Below, one piece after another: positions 1 to 10,596 of a stretch of 64,000 nt of DNA (the stretch's first letter is position 1; every line of letters starts with the position of its first letter). The notes under the pieces were generated by a model, which saw nothing but the letters and a program-made list of their open reading frames with translations, had not been told where the DNA came from and did not search any database. This stretch comes from Cryptomeria japonica (taxonomy: Eukaryota > Streptophyta > Pinopsida > Cupressales > Cupressaceae). The translations under genes were made by a program, and so were the position numbers. The DNA lies in the NCBI RefSeq assembly GCF_030272615.1, contig NC_081410.1, positions 574,890,263 to 574,954,262 on the forward strand, read 5' to 3'.

Positions 1-170
1 CATGGGTACATCTAACGGTCTTCTGGACTACCTTTAGTCACATTGATTACATGTCACAATTTGAGCCAAACCATCTCTCTCAAATATCTCATCACATACA
101 CCTTCACCAATGACCTCAAGTTGACATCAATGACAACACATATTTACATCAATAACATATGCTACCAACA
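1..170 (-). mobile_element. Copia-like LTR, partial (start of a 3' LTR)
   Basis: Read on the minus strand this segment begins TGTTGG and is directly preceded by a purine tract, as a 3' LTR should be. It is clearly related to the end of the LTR at 44430-46068: over the first 85 aligned bases I count about 14 differences, mostly transitions. That other copy has two extra tandem units of about 22 bp here. The rest of this LTR lies left of the window. SIRE-like Copia is the likely class, judged from the PPT style and from related elements in the window; no pol is present to prove it. Confidence 0.6.
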
Positions 171-185
171 ATATCCCCCTTCATC
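171..185 (-). other. Polypurine tract of the Copia-like element
   Basis: On the minus strand a GAAGGGGGATAT tract directly abuts the LTR start. A second purine run (CAAAGGGGGAGAG on minus, near 277-290) lies just upstream. Duplicated purine tracts of this kind are typical of SIRE-type Copia elements. Confidence 0.5.
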
Positions 186-771
186 ATTGATGTCAATTAG
201 TCATATTTATCTACACAGTTTCTCTTCCTTTATCTATACACACTCTCGCTTGAAAAAACAACAAACTATACATTCTCTCCCCCTTTGACATCAAGGACAA
301 AGGATATTTTTTCTCCTACTTATAACATCCAAAAATATTGCATATACTCCCCCTAAGTGTGTGCACTCATTACAAAACTCACCCCCTTACATGGAGATCC
401 CGCAAAACTAATTCTATGTATAAAAAACCTCAACTAAAAACCAAAAATGATACTGCAAGCCTTTACATAAATATGCAACCTCAAAATTTTCTCATTTATG
501 AACTTGTTACTCAATTAGAAGGTATAATACCTTAAGGTGGGCTAGTTGCATCCCAATTTTCCTTAGCTGAGGAAAGAATTTGATTCTAGCACTCAAACTC
601 TATAAACATGTCCTCAGCCACATCTAAACCATCAAGTGCTTTCATCTTTTGTTCTTAATTTTTTGCTTCACTTAATACACCAGATATTGTAGCAAGTCTC
701 TAATTGACTACTTCCCTCAATAGATTGAATTGTTTCTTAATCAACTCCCTTTGATCCTAGTGAAAAGATAG

Positions 772-1212
772 CTACAAATGAAGTTTTTCCACTTGACACC
801 TAGTGGATCCATCCTTGTCCTTTGACAAGTCATATGCTTTGGACAAATAAAATATTTGTGACTCAATAGAGTCAGTATGATCTTTAATGCTCTTAGTTGA
901 ACTAGGACACCTTGAACAAAATTGATAGAGAGTAGTTGCCTCATCAACACAATCCTTCAACTCCTTCATGTTTTCCTGTAATTTATTGTATGCATTGGTA
1001 CATCGATCAAACGATTCAACCATTATTTTGTCATTCAACTTTCTTGTTGCCTCTTGTTTTGCCTTCGTCTCAATGTGTGAAGAATGATCCTTAAAATAAT
1101 GCATTAGCAGCTTCAACTTTTGTTTTGGAGTGAAGGAGGAATCTATGTTTACCTTGGGTAAGCCTTCTTGTTTAACATTCACTACATCATAAATAAAACT
1201 TATTTTATTCAC
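772..1212 (-). pseudogene. Decayed retroelement ORF, possibly coiled coil
   Basis: An open minus-strand frame of 146 codons without an ATG at its head (the frame opens at a GTG, with a stop a few codons upstream). The product is rich in K, E, D and S, with heptad-like stretches in the middle (KLNDKIM, NKLQENMKELKDCV), suggesting a coiled coil. It lies between the Copia-like PPT on the left and other decayed coding sequence, so it may be a 3'-proximal extra ORF of that element. I do not recognise the family. Confidence 0.35.
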
Positions 1213-2434
1213 ATGTTCCTACAAAATTTCTTTCCTTGTTGAAGCATGCAAGCTATCACCAAGCTACAACTTATGAAGGGAATAAATATTTGACAAGTTA
1301 GCTTTCCCCTCATGATTTGGAATTATGGTGTCACAATTGGTTCAAACTATATTTGCATTCCTAAAAGATCCTCAAATGAGTTTGAAGGCCCCTGACCCAT
1401 CTCTTGACTATTTGTAGGAGCAACTTGCTTCTTATCTTTAGGGTTTACTTTAGTGGAAAATATTCGCCACTGGCGAATATTTCATGTCGATAACCTGGAA
1501 AATGGTGAATATATTGTATCAATTGAGGGTGGCCATGTCGTTTGGACTTTATAAATATTTGTCAAATGCACGACCCAATTGCCCATTGTTCTATGTAATT
1601 AATTGTATCTCTATCAAGATTTTGCCAATAGAATCTACATTTTCCACACGGTAAATTCAATATATTCGCCTACAGTTTTCAAGGTTGTCTTAATAGACAA
1701 CCATAATTCGCCAATAGCCATATAAAAATTTACTGGCTAGGAGGACCCAATTCGCCTAGCATTTTGCGGAAACGTGTCTCAATTCACCCCAATTTTCACT
1801 AACTCTATTATAATTGCCAATTAATTGGACGACCCATAATCGCCTCAAAAATTACATAAGATGTGTTATAGTTAAGCGTGATTTGCCAAATATTTGTATA
1901 CCATATAAAATTCCCACTGAATTCACCAAATAGGGATTGGTATAAATATAGTCAAATATCATATTTATCTCTACACAATTTGGTCGGTTCAGAGCTCTCA
2001 ATTCGGATCACTAGCGAAGTTTTAGACCAAGAACAACCATTGCTACTGACTACATTGGTGACTGCTAGTGACCAAAAGGTAAGTGATCATATTTTTGAAG
2101 TGTTATAATATTATTATGTATTCATCTCTATCTGTTTGCATTGTTGGGTTCATTGTGTATTTCTCTCAGGAACTTACCCGAAAATTTGAATTTGAAATGA
2201 CTTTCTTGTTCCCTATATTAAAATCAAACCAAGTTACATAGAGATTAACATCATATTTTTCTAAGACACTACCCATTACATCTGACCTCCATTATTAACA
2301 GACCCTCCTATGCTAGAGACCACCCCCTCCCAAAACATAGAAAAACAATATCCTCATCCCCCTTATATATAGTGTAGAATGATGACCAAATTCTCTCCAA
2401 TTTCCATCACAGCTGCACTGGAAGCCTCGGAGAG
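1213..2434. other. No gene seen; TTCGCC-rich stretch
   Basis: No coding sequence is supported here. From about 1455 to 1900 the words ATTCGCC, TTGCC and GGCGAAT recur in both orientations at irregular spacing, including a short inverted pair near 1464-1481 (ATTCGCCACTGGCGAAT). The remainder is AT-rich single-copy-looking DNA. Confidence 0.4.
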
Positions 2435-3482
2435 TCAGTAATCCACCCTATCGATCATCCTCTGAAATGGAGCCAAGTTATTGTTTATCACTCCTACCTG
2501 ATAAACCTCCCAAAATTCTTTAATGAACAAAATTTTCTGTATCTTTTTTGCCTTATGGTTAACAACCTCCTCAGACCCAATAGACCCATCCTCCTTCGAA
2601 TCATCATTGAATTTTGATGAAACATAGTTGTTGGGGTTGAAAAAGGTGCGAAACACGCTAGTCCCCAAGTTAGCCTCCTCCAGAATGGCATTGGCTACTA
2701 CATGCCCATCAACTGCCTGAATGACCCCATCAATCCTTTGGATACACACCTCCTTGGAATCTATAACATCTACCAGCGGGCTAATTACAGCCTCATACAT
2801 GAATTCATCACATCAGTGCCTACCTACACAAAGCATGCATTTGACTAAGCTCTTCATCGTGACAAACACTCTTTCATCCATATGGAATAACCATTTGCAA
2901 TGAATTTGCAAAGTTTCATCTCTACACATACAAATCACCCCAAAATGATGAAACATGCTTCCCTTGTGATGACTCCTTTCCTCTACAACAAGCTTCCCAA
3001 CTTCTGCCTCCAACGTGGCTCTCCCAATCAATCTGGATAACTTTTGGATCCTTCTTCCCTCCCATTTATAGCCTTGCTCCTTCTAGATTCTTCCATGGAT
3101 AGCATTGGGAAAGAAAAAAGTACTCTAAACCTCTGTTCTATACCCAAGAGATGTCCCTTCCAAATCACCCATAATCAACTTCATGATACAACTGTCAAAA
3201 CAAGCAAAGGCCACAGTGGTACTAATATTCCTTATCTAACTAAATCCCTTGTCCAACTCCTATGCATGCTCGGTCATCTCTCCTAACTTCCACCAATCCT
3301 ATTCTCCAGACAATCCTCCCATTTCTACATGATATCTCAAGTCTGAACCAGAGCATATCCTCTAGGGAAAACAACTATGGATGGTTGATGCTAACCAATC
3401 CTCTGCCTTGGAAGCGGAGATGAATCTCCACAATCCACGACACTTGTCTCCCTTAATTTCAATAGCTTCCTCAAAAGGAAAA
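2435..3482 (-). pseudogene. Decayed minus-strand coding sequence, family unknown
   Basis: Several minus-strand frames read as former protein. One runs from an ATG near 3482 with a DKCRGLWRFISASKAEDWL stretch, then stops. Frames at 3031-2813 and 2800-2435 continue with protein-like composition (VVEERSHHKGSMFHHFGV and EEANLGTSVFRTFFNPNN). Stops and frameshifts interrupt it throughout. The order of fragments suggests one former ORF of about 350 residues. A retroelement origin is likely from the surroundings, but no diagnostic motif is visible. Confidence 0.35.
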
Positions 3483-3558
3483 ACCATGGTTAAAATTATT
3501 TTCTTTTTCTTTCTTTATTTTATTAAAAACATTCATTTATTAAAACCTTTTTATTCCT

Positions 3559-4920
3559 GACAATGCTCACACATGTCTCTAAGTCTATTCCGGGGAATTT
3601 TTGAAGAAACTTGTGTCCTTCACAACTCCGGCCCGAAATAGAGCTTATGTCATCGATTAAAATTAATTAAAAATAGACTTAGATTTAATTAAGTATACAA
3701 TTTATAATAGTTAATTAATTATTAGACAATTCTCATACTTGTCTTTATTCCGACGACTTTTTGAAGAAACCTTTGTCCTTCAGAACTTCGGGCTGAAATA
3801 GAGCTTATGTCGTTGATTAGCGATCATCCAACGATCATTAAGTTGATTGATTAATTTAATATTTAAATATAAGTAATGAATAAATGTATACTTTATTTAT
3901 TTCATTTTATTTGCATGTATTTTTAGTTCTCTATTGGTTAATTGTTGAATTAGTTTGAAGATATAGGGTTAGTGGTTGGATCTTTAGGGTTTACAAATAT
4001 GTCAATATTTAGCATACATAGATGTATGTATCTGTTATGTGATATATGTGTGTGTGTGTGTGTATACATTTTTATACTATGATGTTATAGACAATTATGG
4101 ATGTATTTATGATGCCTATATGTAATAATTTTAATCCCTATGCTTGTGAATATGATGCTATGGATTATGACCTAACCTTTATGTTCAAAACATTACAAGA
4201 TTGAGAGGGGGGTGAATTAGTCTAAACCAAATCCTAAACTTCTTTAATCACAAGTACTTATCAATTATCATTAACAAATTAAACATCAATGCAAGATGAA
4301 ACAAAAAAACACCAAACACATGAAAACCATAATTTTTACTTGGATAACGAGTGTGGGAAAAACCATAGTGAGAATCACACTCACAATATAAATATAATAA
4401 AAATTAAAATTAATGACTTTCATATTTTACCCCATTGTGCACTTCCTTTGATATCAATGGTTCAGATCTCCATGTGATTGTGCATTTAGATCAAGATGTT
4501 CTTTCACCTTAACTCTGCAGCCCCGCCACACACATGGCACATGGGCCTTGTTGACATCAGGCTCTTCTTAAGTGGACCAATAAGATTATGCATTTTGGAG
4601 ATCAAAGGACACGTCAGAAAGGGTTGAACCAATCTATCATCCTCGTTAATTAAGTATACAATTTATAATAGTTAATTAGACAATGCTTAGACCTATCTCA
4701 CGTCAAGGTCTTCTTAAGTGGACCAATAAGATTATGCATGTTGGAGGTCAAAGGAAACATCAGAAAGGGTTTGCCCAATCTATCCTCCTTCTTAATTAAG
4801 TATATTATTTATAATAGTTAATTAGACAATGCTTTGACCTGTCTCTATTCCGACAAATTTTTGAAGAAACCTTTGTCCTTCAGAACTTCGGGCTGAAATA
4901 GAGCTTATGTCGTTGATTTG
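3559..4920. repeat. Interspersed degenerate repeat blocks
   Basis: A block of about 95 bp containing TTTTTGAAGAAACCTTTGTC and GGGCTGAAATAGAGCTTATG occurs three times (3559-3655, 3724-3816, 4823-4916). The AT-rich linker with ATTTATAATAGTTAATTAG recurs at about 3690, 4653 and 4797. A second block with GTGGACCAATAAGATTATGC occurs twice (about 4570-4632 and 4709-4780). Together they look like an eroded tandem array with an insertion near 3900-4560. A TG dinucleotide run of about nine units lies at 4047-4064. Confidence 0.65.
4182..4500 (-). mobile_element. LTR fragment of Copia type (tentative)
   Basis: On the minus strand the end of this segment reads as AATTCACCCCCCTCTCAATC followed by TGTTTTGAACA, the style of a SIRE-like LTR end. 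Further in is a GGTTTTTCCCACACTCG motif resembling the GGTTTTTCCCATCTTGGG of the solo LTR at 39543-42026. No primer binding site follows, so it is a fragment. Its outer boundary is uncertain. Confidence 0.35.
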
Positions 4921-5330
4921 CGATTATCCAATGGTCATTAAGTTGATTGATTAATCAATTACATACTTATAGTTAACTAGCACTTGTAACTCATTATATG
5001 GATAGCTGAAAAAAAATTAAATATAAAATTTAATGTAGATTAATATTAGATGGAGAGAGCTCGCAAGAAGAGGATGGGAGGCGGGTATTAGGGTTTATTT
5101 CAGAGTTGTCTTCGGTGGTGGCAGGTATAGATAGATGGATTGGATGGAGGTTATTTGATGACTCCAATCTTTTTGTAATCTTTAAATCAATAAAATATCA
5201 TATTACCTACTGGTAGGTCCAGAAAGTGACAATCTAATAAACCCTAACAGTAAATAGTTGCACAAGGTCGACACCCATTATAATATATTCCCCCACAATA
5301 ATGAATATTCACCAAAATAAATCATTTGAA
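4921..5330. other. No gene seen
   Basis: AT-rich sequence with no coding frame, repeat boundary or RNA gene that I can support. Confidence 0.4.
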
Positions 5331-5332
5331 CA

Positions 5333-6400
5333 ATTTTTTTTTGATAAGTGAATAGTTGGGTAGGGCCAACACCCATTACATTAAGATTCAAAAACAAGAT
5401 ACAACAGTATTTGGCTTATTGCCGAAAATACATTCCCGGTAGCATTTCCAAAGATCACCCATAACAACCCATAACCCACAATACAAAATTCAAGTATCAA
5501 AATAGAACGAAGCATCTACACCATACTTTAGGGCTAAGAGACATTCCTAGTTTTCCTTGCCACCTTCGTAGCTTCACGTTCTTCTCTGACTTTCTTGGCT
5601 TGTAAGATGAGCAGACAATCTTGTCCGTAGTTAGCATGAGCTTCGCCTGCTGCAATTTCCTCCACACTGAGTCTATCATCCTCAATCCATTCCTCTCCAC
5701 TCCCCAACTCCAGCGCCCCTACAATCTCAGTCGCATCCTCCTCATCAATTTCATCTTCATCTACCAACCCTTCAGTGGTCAGGTATTCCCAATGCCAATC
5801 CTCCTCCTCAGGTTCCTTTATTTTGGCTACATACATGAGGAAATTGATAATGCATAGTATATCTCTCCTTTGTGCCTGCAAAAACTGTGCATGTTGTGTT
5901 TGCACAATCAAAAATTTAAAAACCCTTCCAATGTAATAGTTATGTGGGAGGAGAATGAGAAGGTTCCCATCCACATTGTCAATGACCACATCAATGTCAC
6001 GTAAATATGCATGCTCAAACACCATCTAGGTGATTTTTTTCACTCACTCTTTGGAAACCCTGATATATAACAACATGGCAAGAAAAAAGGCTGAAATGTC
6101 TGAACTGACCCTATGCTTGTGATACACCATCAAAAACTCCAACCCTAGCACTATCTTGACTGCATGCTTTATGTATGGGTGGTCATTCATGAAGACCCCC
6201 CAAACTGTTTATCTGTGACTTCAGCTACAAACATTGCCTATGGTTTCATTGCCTTGAGCATAATTGGCATGTCCATCACTCCCACCTCAATGTTTCCAAC
6301 TCGAACATGTAATGTAAAAATACGATAATATTGTGCAATGCCCAATTTAAAAGCATTTGATTAGCTTTAGCATAAATGTCTCATTAAATGCACACTTACC
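5333..6400 (-). pseudogene. Decayed ORF with 3' A-tract, possible retroelement ORF
   Basis: A minus-strand frame from 6025 to 5534 (163 codons) is continuous, and protein-like sequence extends upstream to about 6370 through a stop and a frameshift (GIAQYYRIFTLHVRVGNIEV is the first clear stretch). The C-terminal half is very acidic (EPEEEDWHWE, DEDEIDEEDATE) and ends in a basic tail. Downstream on the minus strand, at 5342-5333, is an uninterrupted A-run, so the whole may have been inserted as a polyadenylated copy. I do not recognise the protein. Large ORFs of this flavour accompany retroelements in big plant genomes, but that is an impression. Confidence 0.35.
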
Positions 6401-6595
6401 ATAAGTTGCCTTGCGTGATATATATTAATAGTATATATATCTTCTATTTTTATTTTTGTAATTTTTGATAAAAGTACATAAACCCACAAACAAAATTTCA
6501 CTTTCACAAAAGATTTGCAAAGACAAATAACAAAACCATTGATATTATTAATTTATTATTCATGTGAGATCAAGAATTACATTTTAGAAGTAGAG

Positions 6596-6600
6596 ACTAT
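6596..6600. repeat. Target site duplication of element A, left copy (ACTAT)
   Basis: ACTAT immediately precedes the left LTR and is repeated exactly at 18030-18034 after the right LTR. A 5-bp duplication is the norm for Ty3/Gypsy integrase. Confidence 0.95.
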
Positions 6601-7390
6601 TGTTTATGGTGAAAATGGATAACAATAATAACAAAATTGAAAGGCTAAATGAATTCAACCACCAAACCCTAGCCTAACAACAACAAAGATCCACCATAAC
6701 ATATGAAGATTACCTAAGACAATGCAAATAACTCAAAATCACAAAGATTATACCATCACATGTCCAATAGGGTTTTGATCTCCATTCTTCCTATCTCCAT
6801 TGATCTTGCTTGATATATTTGCTCTCAGATTTTTATATGCACAAGAGCTCAACAAAGAACGGAATGTGGTTGCAAGTGGAATTGTAGTGTAGCCAAGTAC
6901 TCCAAAATCAGTCATTAGGATGTGTCATTAGTCATTAGGGTTTGACAATGAAGAAAGCATCTCCTTAAATAGAAGACACAATAAGAAATGGAGGGTTAAG
7001 ATTGAGAGGTGTAAAAAGAGAGGTCGGCTAGGATTAGAGGGTAGGTAAAAGAAATACCAAAATAATGAAAGAGGTAGGTAGTGTAGGAAATAAGAGATGA
7101 ATGACATGTGTCATGTGTAGAAAAAGATAATGAATTAATTAAATAAATAAAGATTTATTTAATTAATAGAAGAAGTAGGACAATTAAATAAATAAAATAT
7201 TTATTTAATTTAGGAAAGGGATAATTTAAATAAATAAATGTATTTATTTAAATGAGAAATAAGGCTAGAAGAGGATAAATGAATTAATTAAATAAATAAA
7301 AATTTATTTAATTAATAGAAGAATTAGGCTTAGATAATTAAATAAATAAAATATTTATTTAATTAGACATGACAATTTTGAGTGTCTACA
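6601..7390 (-). repeat. Element A 3' LTR (790 bp)
   Basis: On the minus strand it begins TGTAGACACTC and ends CCATAAACA. It matches the LTR at 17240-18029 in length and nearly in sequence. Near the U3 start (about 7131-7370) are five AT-rich inverted repeats. A TATA-like TATTTAAG (minus strand) lies near 6970, in the usual position for a U3 promoter. Confidence 0.95.
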
Positions 7391-7405
7391 TTTTGCCCCT
7401 CTTTG
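7391..7405 (-). other. Polypurine tract of element A
   Basis: CAAAGAGGGGCAAAA on the minus strand ends exactly at the 3' LTR. The identical tract abuts the 3' LTR of element B at 37178-37192. Confidence 0.85.
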
Positions 7406-7635
7406 AGACAATGCGGCTTGTCGCGTTGTTTCAAAGAAGATAAGATGAACTGATACAGAGTTGCCCCAGGATGGGAATTATATGCCCCCTCGAGAGATTG
7501 GATGAAAATGTCTGAAAAGATTGCAGACAATCTCTCGATAAGAAAGACAGGATAGAATGGACTGATCAGATAAAGTGACAAAGTCACAGGATGAGAAAGA
7601 CTGACTCGGGAAATGAAGACGAGGGCTAGGCTAGG

Positions 7636-7645
7636 CTATAAGATA
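7636..7645 (+). promoter_or_regulatory. TATA-like box for the antisense PMD gene
   Basis: CTATAAGATA lies about 90 bases upstream of the antisense ATG and is preserved in element B (36944-36953 on its minus strand). It is a plausible core promoter for an antisense transcript. This rests on motif and position only. Confidence 0.45.
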
Positions 7646-7734
7646 GACCACGGGCAAAAGACATCCTCATTGTCATCCACACCCTTACGAGATCACAGTG
7701 CAGAGCGAGAAAAGAGCAGCAGCAGTTAGCAGCG

Positions 7735-8871
7735 ATGGCTTTGGTTCATAGATTTGACCGTGTTCGCCGATTCCAGCGACCAGCAGATGTAGGAGAGCCG
7801 GTGAGTACCACAAAACCTCCTCGTACTTTGATGCATTTATTGTTGTCATTAACTCATACTAGGTAATGTAATAAATGCGCATTTATGTCAAGAAAATGTG
7901 TTTGTGTCCAAAAATGTGAATTTGTGTCTTCTAGGTCAAATCGGCAGTTCTGTGATGAACATACGCTGTCGATTGGATAAGCTGCTGAGAGGATACACTC
8001 AAGAAGGTCCTCTAGGGAAGACTAAGATAGATCAAGGCACTTTGTGATGAACAGTGAGTACCAAGATAGGCAGCACTTTGTGATGAACAGGGAGTGCAAA
8101 TGTGAGTAACACTTTGTGATGAACAGTGAGTGTCACACACATAGTACTTTGTGATGAACAGGGAGTACTACTAGGATAGATAGCAACACTTTGTGATGAA
8201 CAGTGAGTGTCACTAGGATAAATAGCTATGTGCATTTAGATAGCGAGTAGCATTTTGTGATAAATAGTGAATGCCACTATGACTGACATGATTTGAGTTG
8301 CTTGACTGCAGGAGTACTTGCCGATGCTGGAGTCACGGGAGAGATTCCCATCGACTCAGAGGTTGCGACCTGAGTTGACAGCCGAGGACTGAGCTGCGAT
8401 TGAGGCTATGGGATTGAGATGCATTCTGTATGTGCCTGAGTTTCGGGTGAACATGGGATTGTTGACTGCACTGGCTGAGAGATGGCACTCAGAGACTTGT
8501 AGTTTGCATTTGCTGATGGGTGAGATGACAGTCACCTTGGAGGATGTATATAGGATTCTACAGATATCGATCGATGGGGAGTTAGTACCCTATGATCGAG
8601 ATGGAGATAGGATGCACTGAGACGAGTGTTCTAGGATCCAGGACTAGGGATGAGGGTGGGACATGTGGCATGGGATACCATGACATGGACAGGATTAGCA
8701 CTACCAATAGTGTTGACAGGAGTTATCAGTGGGTTCCTCTGTCTGGATAGGACGACACGAGGGGTGACTGTAGGGGACACAGGGGCCAGGAGAGTTGATC
8801 TTGGGGTGGGTCCTTCTAGGGCTCAAATTCTGTCGAGGCCAGGCGGCTCCGAGGGAGGGAGTTCATCATAG
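7735..8871 (+). pseudogene. Antisense plant-mobile-domain (PMD) pseudogene in element A, two exons
   Basis: It runs opposite to the element. Exon 1 (7735-7800, 22 codons from an ATG) ends at a GTGAGT donor. A 511-bp intron ends at a pyrimidine-containing CTGCAG acceptor (8310-8311). Exon 2 (8312-8871) stays in frame and contains LTALAERWHSETCSLHL followed by GEMTVTLEDVYRIL and IDGELVPYD, the signature of the plant mobile domain (MAIN/MAIL1-like) found in host proteins and in plant transposons. Lesions: a TGA 27 codons into exon 2, a 1-base deletion near 8610, and a TAG just before DPGLGM. The TGA and TAG are shared with element B, so inactivation preceded the split of the two copies. Full PMD proteins are several hundred residues; this one is shorter, with a Gly/Ser tail (GGSEGGSSS). 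Confidence 0.75.
8036..8275. repeat. Tandem hairpin array in the PMD intron, element A
   Basis: Six copies of CTTTGTGATGAACAG(T/G)GAG, spaced 35-65 bp. The bases flanking each core are inverted repeats whose sequence changes together: GCACT/AGTGC, ACACT/AGTGT and TAGTACT/AGTACTA. The last copy is eroded (CATTTTGTGATAAATAG). A related single motif lies just upstream near 7945. Confidence 0.8.
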
Positions 8872-10596
8872 CCTTAGAGGGCTCCCTATGTATCAGTATT
8901 GTACCATTTTTGTATTGTAGACACCTGCGGGTGATTTTGTAGCCATATGATTTTTGACATCATTGTATCATGACACATTTTGATTATATATGAGATGATC
9001 CATTTTTGCGGCAGCTATATGCATGCGTACCTTATGTGATGAGATGTTCTTATGTGATGCATGTTTTATGATATGGATGCTTATATGATGCAATGCAATA
9101 TATTTTTGTTCTTTTATGTTGTATATGTGATGCATGATGCAAATGTGAATGTATGTAATGCAAATGAATATGATAATGCAAATGATTATTTACATAATGA
9201 AAATGTGAGATGTGCTAACATGTGTTGTATGCAGGATGTGATGCAATTGTGATATCTATATGTATGTATGAAATGCTTATATGTGGTGATGTAGGTGTAA
9301 CTATATGAAATGCAAATGTTTTTGGTGTGTCATTATACTTAGTCATGTGATAGCGGGCTACGTGGACTCGAGAAGGACAATGGAAGTCAATCAAGAAAGG
9401 GGGATGGAAGACAGAAGATATGAACATGAAAGAGCTTCTTGTGCGTTATCATCATTGAGCTTTATTATGGCAGAATAGGTTATGACAATCGAGGCATTTG
9501 TTCGGCCCAGAAAGTCATTGTACCTGTTTGCATGGAGATAAGACAGTCACAAACAAGGAATGTCCCAGTTCATACTAGACTCACAGTGTCCTCATATCCT
9601 TGGACAAGTCATAGCATTACTAAGAGACAATCCACAGACAGCAAATGCAAATAGGTGACGATACCCCATCCTCGCCTTTCTAGTCAAAGACATCCTGGAG
9701 ATAGAATCTCTAGTCAAAGACATCCTGGAAAAGCTAAAAGACATGTCACCAAAAGATAAAATCAAAAGAAAACCAAGACTCGACACCAACATCCACTGTA
9801 GTCCTCAAGTTTAGTGTCTCTTGTCACTTGTATAAGTCGAATTTTGATTGTGGTCACAATGTTCACTTTCACAAAAAGGATAGATAACACTGAACCATAT
9901 GTTGTCTGAGTCTGTTGAAAGATTTGATTTATTGAAGCCCATTGTTGCTGTTGTGTCTCATCTGAAACTGACTAAATCCATGAAACTGATACTTTATTGT
10001 GGAGAAGATAAACTTTATTGCGGATCTGTGATGCAAATGTTGCTTTATTGCGGATTGTGCGCGAATAGACTGAAGAAAGCTGGAAGAAACTGTACTCCTC
10101 AAAACATGTGATGTTCTCAGTTCCACACCCATTACTAGACGTAGGATTTGCCTTAGTTACAGATAGGATCTGATTTATTATGGATGGAAAGGGAGTGAAA
10201 AGGGAGGGTTATGGATGGCTAACCAATCTTAGGTAGATCAATAACAAGCCATGATGGGAATGGGTAAGTTTATTGTGAATGAATAGGTTGTGAGTGTGTG
10301 CAAAGTGAAAGATGAAAGAGAATCCTGAAGGAGGGAGGAGCAATGTCTCTACGCATGGCGCTGGTGACCCAGTTTTCACCATGGTACTTGCCCAGGGTGC
10401 CATCGAAGTGGTTTTCACCGTTGGACGAAATTATTTCTCTTTACTTTTCTCGATTTTTCAATTTTTTTGTTGTCACAAGGCGCCTGTTTGCCAGGTTTTC
10501 ACCAAGTAACGATTTTTTTGTTTTATAATTTTTTTTGTATTTTTTTGAAAATTTTTGATTTTTTTGTATTTTTTGAATTAGGATGTTCCGAAGAGC
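8872..10596. other. Element A region between ORF and PMD pseudogene, non-coding
   Basis: About 1.7 kb with no supported gene. 8990-9320 is TG/ATG-rich low complexity (repeated GATGCAAATG words). A duplicated unit of about 35 bp containing GACATCCTGGA sits near 9685-9735. Three CTTTATTG(T/C)GGA words lie at about 9990-10060. Next to the ORF stop is a T-rich stretch (10440-10580). The same order is kept in element B at 34011-35743. Confidence 0.6.

Noticed and set aside
8032-8235. 67-codon minus frame with repeated VHHKV as a repeat protein
   Set aside because: It is a translation of the hairpin repeat array. The units are spaced irregularly and shift frame between copies.
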